DNA of 47,675 nt from positions 1 to 47,675 of the forward strand of contig JALEMS010000022.1 of assembly GCA_022768185.1 (NCBI GenBank). The letters are read 5' to 3'. Numbering within the stretch: the first letter of the stretch is position 1; each line of letters opens with the position of its first letter. Shown here piece after piece: positions 34,408-42,427 of the stretch. A program made the translations under genes and the position numbers. The notes beneath the pieces were generated by a model. It was not told where the DNA came from. It was given only the letters and a program-made list of their open reading frames with translations, and ran no database searches. The stretch comes from Clostridiales bacterium (GTDB lineage: Bacteria; Bacillota; Clostridia; Oscillospirales; Oscillospiraceae).

Positions 34408-35158
34408 GATCTCTCACCATTTCCCACATAAGGATGGACGCGGCCACCGCCGCGTTGAGCGAATCGCGCCCCGGGGCCATCGGAATGATCACCTGCCCGG
34501 CGCACAGCGCCAGCAGCGCGTCTGACAGGCCGCTGCCCTCGCTGCCGACGGCCACCGCCGCCGCCTCGATCGGCACGTCGCGCACGCTTTTTGCCCGGTC
34601 GGTGAGGGCCGCGCCGTACAGCGGCAGGCCCTGCTCCTCCAGAAACGCACCCAGCTGCTCCAGCGGCACGGACAGTACCGGCTGCCGGAAGGCGGAGGCC
34701 ATCGTGGCGCGCACGACCTTCGGTCCCCATGGGTCGGCGCACGCGCCGGTGAGGATGACCGCGTCGATGCCGAGCGCGTCCGCCGTGCGGATGACGGTAC
34801 CGACGTTGCCGGGATCCTGTACCTGCTCGAGCACGACGGCGCGCCGGAGCCGCTCCGGCGGCGGCACCGGGCGGCGCGCGCAGGTGAACACGGGGCCGGG
34901 GCTGTTCTTCAGGGGCGAGGCCCACGCCACCAGCTCCGGCGGCGCAGTATAGCACGGCACGCCCTCCGGCAGCGGCGGCACGCGTCCCTCGCAGCAGAGC
35001 ACGCCCGTAACGTATGCGCCGGCCGCCAGCGCCTCGCGCAGCGGCTTTTCCCCGTCGCAGACAAACTCGCCCAGCCGGGCGCGCTCCTCCCCGTGGGCCG
35101 CCAGCGCGCGCAGGCGGGCGACGAATGCATGTTTTCTTGATGTGATGCGTTCCACCAT
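34397..35158 (-). CDS. TrmH/SpoU-family RNA 2'-O-methyltransferase
   Basis: 253 residues. An N-terminal L30e-like substrate-binding domain is followed by the knotted SPOUT domain: N-V-G-T-V-I-R-T-A-D-A (motif 1), V-G-S-E-G-S-G-L-S-D (motif 2), I-P-M-A-P-G-R-D-S-L-N-A-A-V-A (motif 3). The target nucleotide, rRNA or tRNA, cannot be deduced. It is the first gene of the 15-gene minus-strand run, with a promoter at 35224-35252. Confidence 0.93.
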   Translation of the reverse strand: MVERITSRKHAFVARLRALAAHGEERARLGEFVCDGEKPLREALAAGAYVTGVLCCEGRVPPLPEGVPCYTAPPELVAWASPLKNSPGPVFTCARRPVPPPERLRRAVVLEQVQDPGNVGTVIRTADALGIDAVILTGACADPWGPKVVRATMASAFRQPVLSVPLEQLGAFLEEQGLPLYGAALTDRAKSVRDVPIEAAAVAVGSEGSGLSDALLALCAGQVIIPMAPGRDSLNAAVAASILMWEMVRDHGR

Positions 35159-35223
35159 ATTCTCCTTTTCACGCGCGCCGGAGCGGCGGCGAAGAGCGGC
35201 GATACCTTTTAAAATTTTTTTGC

Positions 35224-35252
35224 ATTATAGCATACGGCCGCGGCAGTGTCCA
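35224..35252 (-). promoter_or_regulatory. Promoter of the long minus-strand operon (methylase to leuS)
   Basis: Minus strand TGGACA (35247-35252), 17-bp spacer, consensus TATAAT (35224-35229), then an A/T-rich stretch and AAGGAG before the ATG at 35158. Confidence 0.75.
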
Positions 35253-35372
35253 TCACAAACTTGCGCCGGCGATGAAAACTTTTCCCGTTTTTGGCCGCTA
35301 TTTTTACGTTAATTCATTTTTCCCGTCAAGTCAAGCCCCGTTCTGCGTTTTTTCGCGGGCCGGAGGCGCGTC

Positions 35373-35401
35373 TTGACGCGGCGCTGCCCGTGTATTATGA
35401 T
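35373..35401 (+). promoter_or_regulatory. Promoter of idi
   Basis: TTGACG (35373-35378), 17-bp spacer, TATGAT (35396-35401), 30 bp before the ATG. Confidence 0.7.
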
Positions 35402-35431
35402 AACGGCGGATTTTTTGCAGGAGGTCATGCC

Positions 35432-35974
35432 ATGCAGACAAACGACCAGCTCATCCTCGTCGACCTGTTCGATCGCGAGACCGGCCACGCCGACAAGGCG
35501 CAGGCACACCGCGCGCCGCTGCTGCACCGCGCGTTTTCCGTCTTCCTGTACGACGGCGGCCGCCTGCTGCTGCAAAAGCGCGCGCCCGGCAAATACCATT
35601 CCGGCGGCCTGTGGGCCAACAGCTGCTGCTCGCATCCGCGCCGGGGCGAGACGCTGACGGACGCGGCACACCGCCGCCTGCGCGAGGAGCTGGGCGCAGA
35701 CTGCCCGCTGCAGGAGATCGGCGCGTTTGTCTATTACCACCGGTTTGCCGGAGACCTCTATGAATACGAATACGACCATGTCCTGCTGGGCCGCTGCGGC
35801 GGTCCGTTCTCGCCCGACCCGGCAGAGATCGCGGAAACGGCGTGGTTCACGCCGGAGGCGCTCAACGAGGCGCTGCTGCGCGAGCCGGAGCGCTTCGCGC
35901 CCTGGTTCCGCACAGCCTGCCCGATGGTGCTCTCGCATCTGGCGCGCATCGGAGAAACCCAATGCAGAATATAA
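35432..35974 (+). CDS. idi: Isopentenyl-diphosphate delta-isomerase, type 1 (Nudix fold)
   Basis: 180 residues. It interconverts IPP and DMAPP, the building blocks of isoprenoids such as the undecaprenyl carrier for wall synthesis. Type 1 marks: the active-site Cys in W-A-N-S-C-C-S-H-P (about 66), the Nudix-like L-R-E-E-L-G, and the metal/acid residues in Y-E-Y-E-Y-D-H-V (about 110-117). GCAGGAGG precedes the ATG. Most Firmicutes that carry an IDI have the unrelated flavin-dependent type 2, so a type 1 enzyme here may have been acquired (inference). Confidence 0.93.
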   Translation: MQTNDQLILVDLFDRETGHADKAQAHRAPLLHRAFSVFLYDGGRLLLQKRAPGKYHSGGLWANSCCSHPRRGETLTDAAHRRLREELGADCPLQEIGAFVYYHRFAGDLYEYEYDHVLLGRCGGPFSPDPAEIAETAWFTPEALNEALLREPERFAPWFRTACPMVLSHLARIGETQCRI

Positions 35975-36018
35975 CAGGAGGAAAGCCCGGATGTTCCGGG
36001 CTTTCCTCCTGTTATATT
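35968..36018. terminator. Bidirectional terminator, 23-bp perfect stem containing both stop codons
   Basis: Left arm 35968-35990 and right arm 35996-36018 are exact complements with a 5-nt loop (ATGTT). The idi stop TAA (35972-35974) lies in the left arm and the stop of the minus-strand ATP-grasp gene (36012-36014) in the right arm. Confidence 0.88.
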
Positions 36019-36827
36019 GCGCCCATCGTCTCTGCGATGTGCCGGATAAACAGCTCGCCGGCGTCCAGCGCCGTCAGCCGATAGAGCATGCGCGCGCCGA
36101 CGGCGTCCTCGATCTCGTTGACGACCCAGCGCGTCCCGTCGCAGAGGAAATCCACGCCGATGTAGTCGGCCTCCAGCGCACGCTGCACGGTCAGCGCCAT
36201 CTCCCGCAGCGGCCGCTCCAGCGGCACGAGCGCCGCCTGTCCGCCCAACGAAAAGTTGCTGCGGAAGTCGCCGGATGACGTGCGCTGCACCGCGGCCAGC
36301 GGCGTATCCCCCATCAGATACACGCGCACATCCAGCCCCAGCCGCGCCGCCGGGCGCTGCAGCAGGCAGTCGCCGGGCAGGCCCGCGGCCAGACGCGCGG
36401 CCTCCTGCGGCGTGCCGGCCCAGAAGATCTCGCTGCCCCCGTGCCCGGCCAGCGATTTGACCACGCACGGGAACGGCGCGTCCTCCGGCAGCGGCTCCCC
36501 GGCCCGGTACAGCCACGTGTCCATCACCGGCAGGCCGAGGCGGCGGCACAGCCGGTCGGTCTGCCACTTGTCGTTGCCCGTCTCCGTCACCGCCGCACGG
36601 TTGAAGCAGCGTACGCCGCGCCGCTCGAACCGGCGGCTGAGCGCGGCAAAGCGCGCACGGTTCACCACAAAATCCGGCAGCGGCGCGTCCGCCTGCACGG
36701 CGTCTGGCCCCGTCACGGTGACGAGCGTCAGCTCCATGCCGCGCGCCCGCGCACAGTCCGCCAGATGGCCGGCAAACCACCGGCTGCGCGCCGCGTCCTC
36801 CGGTGTGTACAGCAGCAGGCCTTTCAT
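36012..36827 (-). CDS. RimK-like ATP-grasp ligase, second copy
   Basis: 271 residues, an ATP-grasp fold enzyme that should activate a carboxylate with ATP and join it to an amine (amide or peptide bond). The N-terminal pre-ATP-grasp part has R-C-F-N-R-A-A-V. The ATP-binding lysine is in C-V-V-K-S (124). G-D-F-R-S-N-F-S-L-G-G (186-196) and the A-D-Y-I-G-V-D-F-L strand closely match RimK. At the usual metal motif E-V-N it reads N-E-I-E-D-A-V-G-A-R (E238, E240), with Glu instead of Asn. The ATG overlaps the stop of its paralogue. It is the last gene of the operon; its own stop is inside the terminator stem. Substrate unknown. Confidence 0.85.
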   Translation of the reverse strand: MKGLLLYTPEDAARSRWFAGHLADCARARGMELTLVTVTGPDAVQADAPLPDFVVNRARFAALSRRFERRGVRCFNRAAVTETGNDKWQTDRLCRRLGLPVMDTWLYRAGEPLPEDAPFPCVVKSLAGHGGSEIFWAGTPQEAARLAAGLPGDCLLQRPAARLGLDVRVYLMGDTPLAAVQRTSSGDFRSNFSLGGQAALVPLERPLREMALTVQRALEADYIGVDFLCDGTRWVVNEIEDAVGARMLYRLTALDAGELFIRHIAETMGAI

Positions 36828-37693
36828 GCAAGCGTCCTCACAATGTGGTCGAGGATGCACGCCGCCAGGTCGACGCCCGTGCAGTCGAGCGTCGTTTTAA
36901 AATGCGGATTGGAATTCACCTCGCAGACGACCGGCTCGTCCGCCTCGCCGAAGAGCACGTCCACGCCTGCGAAATCCAGCTCCAGCGCGCGGCAGGCGCG
37001 CAGCGCCGCCTCCGCCTGCGCGTCCGTCGCCTGCCAGGGCCGCATGCTGCCTCCGATGGTGAGATTGGAGCGGAAGTCGTGCGCATTGCTGCGCAGCATG
37101 CTGGCCGCCACGCGCCCGCCCACCACGTTGACGCGCACGTCGCGCCCGCGGCTGGAGGCGATAAACTCCTGCATGAGAAACTCCCGTCCGTGCAGCCGCG
37201 CGGCCAGCGTCTCGGCCTGCTCCGGCGTTCCGACCAGCCACACCTGCTGGCCGAACGAGCCGTATGCCTCCTTGATCACCATCGGCGCGCCCAGCTGTCG
37301 GAACGCCTCCGCCAGAAACTCCGTGCGGCAGTAGCCGATGTTTTCAAATGTCTTGGGCGCAAGAATGGTGCGCGGCGTGCGCACACCCGCGTGCAGCAGG
37401 CCAATGGCCGTCAGCGCCTTGTTGTCGCACCGCGCGATGGCCTGCGCGCGGTTGAAGCAGCGCACGCCGGCCGCCTCCAGCCGCTGCGCCAGATACACGT
37501 CCTTGTCCCAGAACAGGACAAAATCCGGCAGCGCAAAGCCGGCAAAGCCGCTGTCCACCGGGCAAAGCAGCTGCGCCGTGGTCTTCTGCTGCAGCGTCAC
37601 GCCGTGTGCGGCGGCCGCCTGCAGCAGAAGCCGGTACAGCTCCTGAAATTTTTCGGTCTCCAGAAAGGCATTGACGATCAGCCAGCCTGTCAT
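36824..37693 (-). CDS. RimK-like ATP-grasp ligase, first copy
   Basis: 289 residues. Full ATP-grasp set: N-terminal domain with R-C-F-N-R-A-Q-A, ATP lysine in M-V-I-K-E (141), the Gly-rich loop Y-G-S-F-G, M-Q-E-F-I, R-D-V-R-V-N-V-V-G-G, H-D-F-R-S-N-L-T-I-G-G (205-215), L-D-F-A-G-V-D-V-L and the metal motif C-E-V-N-S-N-P (257-263). This is very close to RimK/LysX-type amino-acid ligases, which add Glu or another amino acid to a carboxylate. AAGGAG precedes the ATG. It lies 15 bp after the membrane-protein gene and is translationally coupled to its paralogue. The metabolic product is unknown. Confidence 0.88.
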   Translation of the reverse strand: MTGWLIVNAFLETEKFQELYRLLLQAAAAHGVTLQQKTTAQLLCPVDSGFAGFALPDFVLFWDKDVYLAQRLEAAGVRCFNRAQAIARCDNKALTAIGLLHAGVRTPRTILAPKTFENIGYCRTEFLAEAFRQLGAPMVIKEAYGSFGQQVWLVGTPEQAETLAARLHGREFLMQEFIASSRGRDVRVNVVGGRVAASMLRSNAHDFRSNLTIGGSMRPWQATDAQAEAALRACRALELDFAGVDVLFGEADEPVVCEVNSNPHFKTTLDCTGVDLAACILDHIVRTLA

Positions 37694-37708
37694 AGTCGTC
37701 TCCTTCCG

Positions 37709-39046
37709 TCAGCCGCGCATGCTGCGCCTGGCCGACAGGTTCAGATAGAAAAGCACCGGCAGCAGCAGCACGACGATCCCCACCGTCAGCCACCACGGCA
37801 GCCGCTCGAAAAAGCTCAGCGACAGCAGCGCCAGCAGCACCGGCACCACCTGCTCGTTGACGCTCTTTTTCAGCAAAAACACCGTGTCCCGGTCCACCTT
37901 CACCGCCGTGTGCAGATCGGTGAGGCCCAGCTCGCCCCGCAGGTGGGCCGGAATGCCGACGGACAGCTCCTCCGGCGCATGCAGGTTGGTGCTGCGCAGG
38001 CTCTCCTGTCCGCAGAAGGCCAGTACACGGCAGCGGACGCGCCGCTCGGCATGCTGCACGATCACCTGATCCATCTCCTCCACGCCCAGCCGCTTCATAT
38101 TCTCGGCCGACAGGCGCACGAGGCAGGCGTTCTCGTCGTTTTCATACGGGCGGCAGCACGTCAGCGACAGCGTGCTGCGGCCGACAAAGAAGTCCGCCAG
38201 CGCCCGCGCCCCGCGCCGTTCGCGCACGCCGAAGGACGCGATCACCGGCCGAACCAGCAGCTGCGGCTGCAGTGCGGCGCGCAGCGCCTCCTGCAGGCTG
38301 CGCCGCCCGGCAAACGGCAGCTCCCGCACCGGGACGCGCAGCGCCCAGCCGTCCCCGTCCGCCTCGTAATACGCCAGCGCATCGCAGGGAGCCTCCTCCG
38401 CCGCGGCCTGCCACGCCTCGATGCGCGCATGCTGCTGCGCCGTCAGACGGGTGGGTACACCGTCTCCCAGCAGCGCGCGCTGCTTTTTGTTGAGGCGGAC
38501 GGCGCCGGCCGGAAGCGTTTCGTCCACGCGGATGTGGTCTGACTTCAGATAGATGCGCCCGCCCGTCTCCGGGCAGACGATCTCCATCAGGCGGAAGGCG
38601 CCGCTGTCATAGCGCGCTCCCCGGCTGTCGCAGGGCGCCAGCACCACCGTATCGCCCCGGATCTCCTCCAGCCGCTGCAGGCGCACGGCGGGATAGCGGA
38701 AGGCCGCGCGCGTGCACAGCAAAAGCGCGTCCTCCGGACCGGCGCCGAGGCGGCGCGCCAGATAGCGCGTCAGGCGCACATCCGTCTCCGCCAGCGCCGC
38801 GTCATACCGCAGGCGCACGTCCTCTCCGGCGCCGCCCGGCGCGGCGAGAAACGCCAGATCGTCTTCAAACAACGCACGCAGCGCCGGAGAGACGACGGCA
38901 AGGTTCAGGCAGGCGTCCTGCGGCAGCAGGCGCGTGTCGGCGCAGCGCAGCGTGCGCTGCACCTGCAGCACGGCGTCATCCCGCCGTTTTTTCCGGCAGA
39001 CGCACAACGCATCCCCCTCCTGGATGAGCGTGACCTCACACGGCAT
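37709..39046 (-). CDS. Unknown C-terminally membrane-anchored protein of the ATP-grasp operon
   Basis: 445 residues; I do not recognise a named family. The N-terminal ~300 residues are soluble alpha/beta sequence. Residues about 305-392 (L-V-R-L-S-A-E-N-M-K-R-L-G-V and I-P-A-H-L-R-G-E-L-G-L) resemble the double-psi beta-barrel seen at the N-terminus of CDC48/VAT; this is a visual match only. Two hydrophobic helices (about 399-413 and 417-436) end the protein with a short basic tail, so the bulk is probably cytoplasmic and tethered to the membrane. AAGGGGG lies upstream of the ATG. It sits 15 bp from both neighbours, so it is surely part of the same system. Confidence 0.75.
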   Translation of the reverse strand: MPCEVTLIQEGDALCVCRKKRRDDAVLQVQRTLRCADTRLLPQDACLNLAVVSPALRALFEDDLAFLAAPGGAGEDVRLRYDAALAETDVRLTRYLARRLGAGPEDALLLCTRAAFRYPAVRLQRLEEIRGDTVVLAPCDSRGARYDSGAFRLMEIVCPETGGRIYLKSDHIRVDETLPAGAVRLNKKQRALLGDGVPTRLTAQQHARIEAWQAAAEEAPCDALAYYEADGDGWALRVPVRELPFAGRRSLQEALRAALQPQLLVRPVIASFGVRERRGARALADFFVGRSTLSLTCCRPYENDENACLVRLSAENMKRLGVEEMDQVIVQHAERRVRCRVLAFCGQESLRSTNLHAPEELSVGIPAHLRGELGLTDLHTAVKVDRDTVFLLKKSVNEQVVPVLLALLSLSFFERLPWWLTVGIVVLLLPVLFYLNLSARRSMRG

Positions 39047-39061
39047 GGCGCAGCCCCCTTT

Positions 39062-39715
39062 CTATTTCCCGTCCGTCAGCCGGCACAGCAGCCTGTGGCA
39101 GTCGCACAGCGCCGCAAACACACCGGCCATGTCGTATTCAGCAAAATCCGGCCACAGCAGCCGGGAATTCAGCTCCAGCTGAACGCACGCGACGGCGCAG
39201 CGGCGCGCCAAAAACGCCGACACCGTGTGTGCATAGCACCCGCCGAACGGCTCGTCCACCTGGATGAGGCCCAGCCGCCGCGCGGAAAACGCCCGCAGAA
39301 ACACGTTGAGCACCTCCGGCGTGCAGCCGTTGCGCCCGCCGCCGGTGCCGATGTCGACCATGACGTCCCGCGCCGGGGAGAGCTGATGCAGGTCAATGAC
39401 AAAGCGGACGCCGCTGCGCGAAATATAATCCGCCAGCGCGTCCTTGTACGGGCAGACGGCGTCAAAATTCGCGTCGTCGTCCCGGTGCTCCGTTTTATAC
39501 GCAATGGGGCAGCCGGTCTCCGCATGCAGCAGCTCGGCCAGCACGGCGGTCTGCGGCTCTGCACACTTCGTGCGGCCCTGCCGCGTCTGCGGCACGCTGT
39601 GCGGCGCGGAAAACAGCACCGGTCCCGTTCCGGCGCGCAGCAGGTGCGGCTGTCCGGCCTGCAGGCTGCGCGCGAAGGCATCCTTGGCCCGCTGCAGCGT
39701 TTCTTCAAACTTCAT
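39062..39715 (-). CDS. N-formylglutamate amidohydrolase-like protein
   Basis: 217 residues. Motifs fit the zinc-dependent N-formylglutamate amidohydrolase superfamily: F-S-A-P-H-S (35-40), V-I-D-L-H-Q (106-111) and the late Q-L-E-L-N-S-R-L-L. His39 and His110 are probable metal ligands. Family members cut small amides with free carboxylates. It is the first gene of the operon, with GGGAG before the ATG and a consensus promoter upstream. No histidine-degradation genes are near, so it probably hydrolyses the product or substrate of the two ATP-grasp ligases rather than formylglutamate (inference). It ends with TAG, the only TAG terminator among the intact genes of the window. Confidence 0.8.
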   Translation of the reverse strand: MKFEETLQRAKDAFARSLQAGQPHLLRAGTGPVLFSAPHSVPQTRQGRTKCAEPQTAVLAELLHAETGCPIAYKTEHRDDDANFDAVCPYKDALADYISRSGVRFVIDLHQLSPARDVMVDIGTGGGRNGCTPEVLNVFLRAFSARRLGLIQVDEPFGGCYAHTVSAFLARRCAVACVQLELNSRLLWPDFAEYDMAGVFAALCDCHRLLCRLTDGK

Positions 39716-39730
39716 GGATTTCTCCCTTCA

Positions 39731-39770
39731 CGGCAGTCGCACGCACAGCGCCGACCGGGCATGACTGCCG
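39731..39770 (-). other. Inverted repeat in the leader of the ATP-grasp operon
   Basis: CGGCAGTC (39731-39738) and GACTGCCG (39763-39770) are exact complements 24 bp apart, between the promoter and the first start codon. This could be a leader hairpin or a split operator. Confidence 0.45.
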
Positions 39771-39772
39771 TC

Positions 39773-39801
39773 ATTATAGCAACCTGCCGGCGCTTTTTCA
39801 A
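39773..39801 (-). promoter_or_regulatory. Promoter of the ATP-grasp operon
   Basis: Minus strand TTGAAA (39796-39801), 17-bp spacer, consensus TATAAT (39773-39778), about 58 bp upstream of the first gene. Confidence 0.82.
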
Positions 39802-39985
39802 CCGTCTGCCGGTCGGTGCGCGTTACAAAAAGTTTACAGGCCGCCCCGGCTTTCCCGTTGCGCGCGACAAATAATCATGATAAACTTTTTTAATATCATC
39901 ACAATTCCGCATGCGTTTTCCGCTTCTGAAACACAGGGCGCCTCCTGTGCTGCAGAAACGGAAAACAATGAAAGGAGGCCGCTTT

Positions 39986-42301
39986 TTGTCTGAACTTCCC
40001 GTTCTCATCTCTGACCTGACGTCCATTCTGGTCATCGCAGGCATCACCATGGTCATCTGTAAAAAGCTGAATCTGCCTGCTGTGCTCGGGTACATTCTGG
40101 CGGGCTTTCTGGTCGGCCCGGTGGTCGACTTCATCCCCACCATCTCCGACGTGGCCGGCATTGAGGTCTGGTCGGACATCGGCGTGATTTTCCTCATGTT
40201 CGGTCTGGGCCTGGAGTTTTCCATCCACAAGCTGGGCGAGGTCGGCGTGGCCGGCTGCCTGTCCGCCGGTATCCAGGCGGTCGGCATGGGCGTGGTCGGC
40301 TTTTTCCTCGGTCTGCTGCTGGACTGGGGCACGATGAACAGCGTCTTCCTCGGCGTGATGCTGGCCATGTCCTCCACCATGATTACGCTCAAGAGCATCG
40401 AGGATCTCGGCCTCAAGCAGGAGAAATTTTTCCCGCTGGCCATGGGCACGCTGGTCATCGAGGACATCATCGCCATCTTTGCCATGGTCATTTTGTCCAC
40501 CATTGCCGTCTCCAGCAGCATCAGCGGCTGGGTGCTGGCGCAGCGGCTGGGCTTTCTGCTGCTGTACCTCGCCATCTGGCTGATCGTCGGCATCTACCTC
40601 ATCCCCACGCTGATGAAGCGCCTGTCCGGCATGATGAACGAGGAAATGACGCTCATTGTCTCGCTGGCGCTGTGCTTTCTGATGGCGGTCCTGGCTGAGA
40701 AGATCGGCCTGTCCACGGAGCTGGGCGCATTTCTCGCAGGCTCCCTGCTGGCCGGCACGGTGCACGCGGAAAAGATCGAGCATCTCGTCGCCCCGTGCAA
40801 GAATCTGTTCGGCGCGGTCTTTTTCGTCTCCGTCGGCTTTATGGTGCAGCCGGCCATGATCCTCAAGTACATCGGACCGATCCTGCTGCTGTCGGTGGTC
40901 GCCATAGTGGGCAAGCTGCTGTTTCTCACCGTCGGCGGCGTCGCCGCCGGCAAGGAGCTGAAGGTCTCGCTGCAGGCAGCCGCCTCGCAGACACAGGTGG
41001 GCGAGTTTTCGTTCATTCTGGCCGGTCTGGGTCAGTCGCTTTCGGTGACGGGCGCCTTCCTCTATCCGATCATCGTTGCCGTTTCGGTCATCACCACATT
41101 CACCACGCCGATCCTGCTGCGTCTGGCCGACCCCATGAACGCCTGGCTGGAAAAGCATCTGCCGCAGAAATGGCTCGACAAGATCTCGCACGACGACAGC
41201 GGAGACGGCAGCGCCCCCGAAAAGCAGCGCGACTGGACGCTGTTTCTCAAGCGCTACCTGCGTACCTTCCTGCTGTACGGCATCCTGTCGGTCGGCGTGA
41301 TTCTGCTCGGCGTGCGCCTGCTGCATCCGATGCTGCTGGAGCTGCTGCCGGATAAAAGCGCAGCGATCACAGGGTGGCTGTCCTGCGGTGCGATGTATGT
41401 GGTGCTGGCGCTGCTCATCCCGGCCATGCTGCACACGCCCAAGCGATACTTCACCGCCCTGTGGCTGGGCAGCATCTACAACCGCGTGATGCTCATCTTC
41501 CTTTTGATCGTCCGTATTCTCATAGCCGTGCTGATCGCCACGCTGCCGGCCTTCCTCATCTTCCAGACCAATCCGCTGTGGCTGGCGCTGATCGCCGTGC
41601 CGATGATCTACCTGTGCACGCGCTCGCGCGCGCTGGCCAGTCGCTGCCTCGAGGTCGAGGCTCGCTTTCTGGCAAACTACAACGAGCGCCAGCTCACCCG
41701 CCGGTTCGGCAACCAGAACGAGGGCGAGATCCACCATTGGCTGACCGAGCAGCTGTATGTGCTGACCATGGAATGCCCCTCCCCCTACGCGCAGGAGGGT
41801 AAGCCCCTGCACACGCTCGACTGGGGCAATCAGGATCGCATCAAGGTCATCAAAATCATCCGCGGGCACACCCATCTCAACATTCCGGACGGCAGCGTCG
41901 CCCTGCACAGCGGCGACCGCGTCATCATCATGGGCAACGACAAGGCCATCGACAACTTCTGCCTGCGGCAGGGGGCCGACGGCCTGCAGCCGACGGCGGA
42001 CGCGCAGCCCTGCACGCTCAAGGACTACATCGAGTCGCAGCAGGACATTCCCGAGGCGAACCAGCTGCTGTGCTGCGGCATCACGCTCAGCAAGAGCATG
42101 CCTCAGCACGACAAGACCATCCGCGGCAGCGGCATCAAGGAGGACTGGTGCGCCTTTCTCATCGGGCTGGAGCGTGAGCTGCTGCCCATCGTCGATCCGA
42201 ACCCCAATCTCACCCTGCGCAGCGGAGATCTGCTGTGGGTGATGGGCTCGCAGCCCATGGCGCGGCGTCTGGTGAAGCTGGGTCTGCTGGATGAGGGCTG
42301 A
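39986..42301 (+). CDS. CPA2-family cation/proton antiporter with TrkA-C domains (KefB-like)
   Basis: 771 residues. About 12 membrane helices form a Na+/H+ exchanger domain (1 to about 380), with motifs such as G-F-L-V-G-P, F-M-F-G-L-G-L-E-F and V-I-E-D-I-I-A-I. Further hydrophobic helices lie between about 420 and 540. Two TrkA-C-like domains follow: I-P-D-G-S-V-A-L-H-S-G-D-R-V-I-I-M-G and N-L-T-L-R-S-G-D-L-L-W-V-M-G. Such C-terminal domains sense ligands and gate K+ or Na+ efflux. The start is TTG at 39986, seven bases after AAAGGAGG; upstream in-frame ATGs lack a ribosome-binding site. The ion is not known. A weak promoter may be TTGCGC-17-TAAACT just upstream. Confidence 0.9.
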   Translation: MSELPVLISDLTSILVIAGITMVICKKLNLPAVLGYILAGFLVGPVVDFIPTISDVAGIEVWSDIGVIFLMFGLGLEFSIHKLGEVGVAGCLSAGIQAVGMGVVGFFLGLLLDWGTMNSVFLGVMLAMSSTMITLKSIEDLGLKQEKFFPLAMGTLVIEDIIAIFAMVILSTIAVSSSISGWVLAQRLGFLLLYLAIWLIVGIYLIPTLMKRLSGMMNEEMTLIVSLALCFLMAVLAEKIGLSTELGAFLAGSLLAGTVHAEKIEHLVAPCKNLFGAVFFVSVGFMVQPAMILKYIGPILLLSVVAIVGKLLFLTVGGVAAGKELKVSLQAAASQTQVGEFSFILAGLGQSLSVTGAFLYPIIVAVSVITTFTTPILLRLADPMNAWLEKHLPQKWLDKISHDDSGDGSAPEKQRDWTLFLKRYLRTFLLYGILSVGVILLGVRLLHPMLLELLPDKSAAITGWLSCGAMYVVLALLIPAMLHTPKRYFTALWLGSIYNRVMLIFLLIVRILIAVLIATLPAFLIFQTNPLWLALIAVPMIYLCTRSRALASRCLEVEARFLANYNERQLTRRFGNQNEGEIHHWLTEQLYVLTMECPSPYAQEGKPLHTLDWGNQDRIKVIKIIRGHTHLNIPDGSVALHSGDRVIIMGNDKAIDNFCLRQGADGLQPTADAQPCTLKDYIESQQDIPEANQLLCCGITLSKSMPQHDKTIRGSGIKEDWCAFLIGLERELLPIVDPNPNLTLRSGDLLWVMGSQPMARRLVKLGLLDEG

Positions 42302-42427
42302 AAAGCGCCCGCATCAGCCGCGCTGCGCAAGCCCTTCCGCAGCGCGGCTGCGCTCCGAGCTCCGCCGCCGGACCGACGATCAGCCCGCCCCAGCGGGAAG
42401 GTCAGGCGGATTCCCGGAAAAACCGAA

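Noticed and set aside
39802..39985. c-di-AMP (ydaO-type) riboswitch before the antiporter
   Set aside because: The leader is short and A/T-rich in part, and I could not see the conserved ydaO core; only a weak promoter-like pair is present.
39899..42109. Long minus-strand frame opposite the antiporter
   Set aside because: The product is Asp/Gln/His-rich with no recognisable fold, and the plus-strand antiporter has ribosome-binding site, helices and TrkA-C domains.
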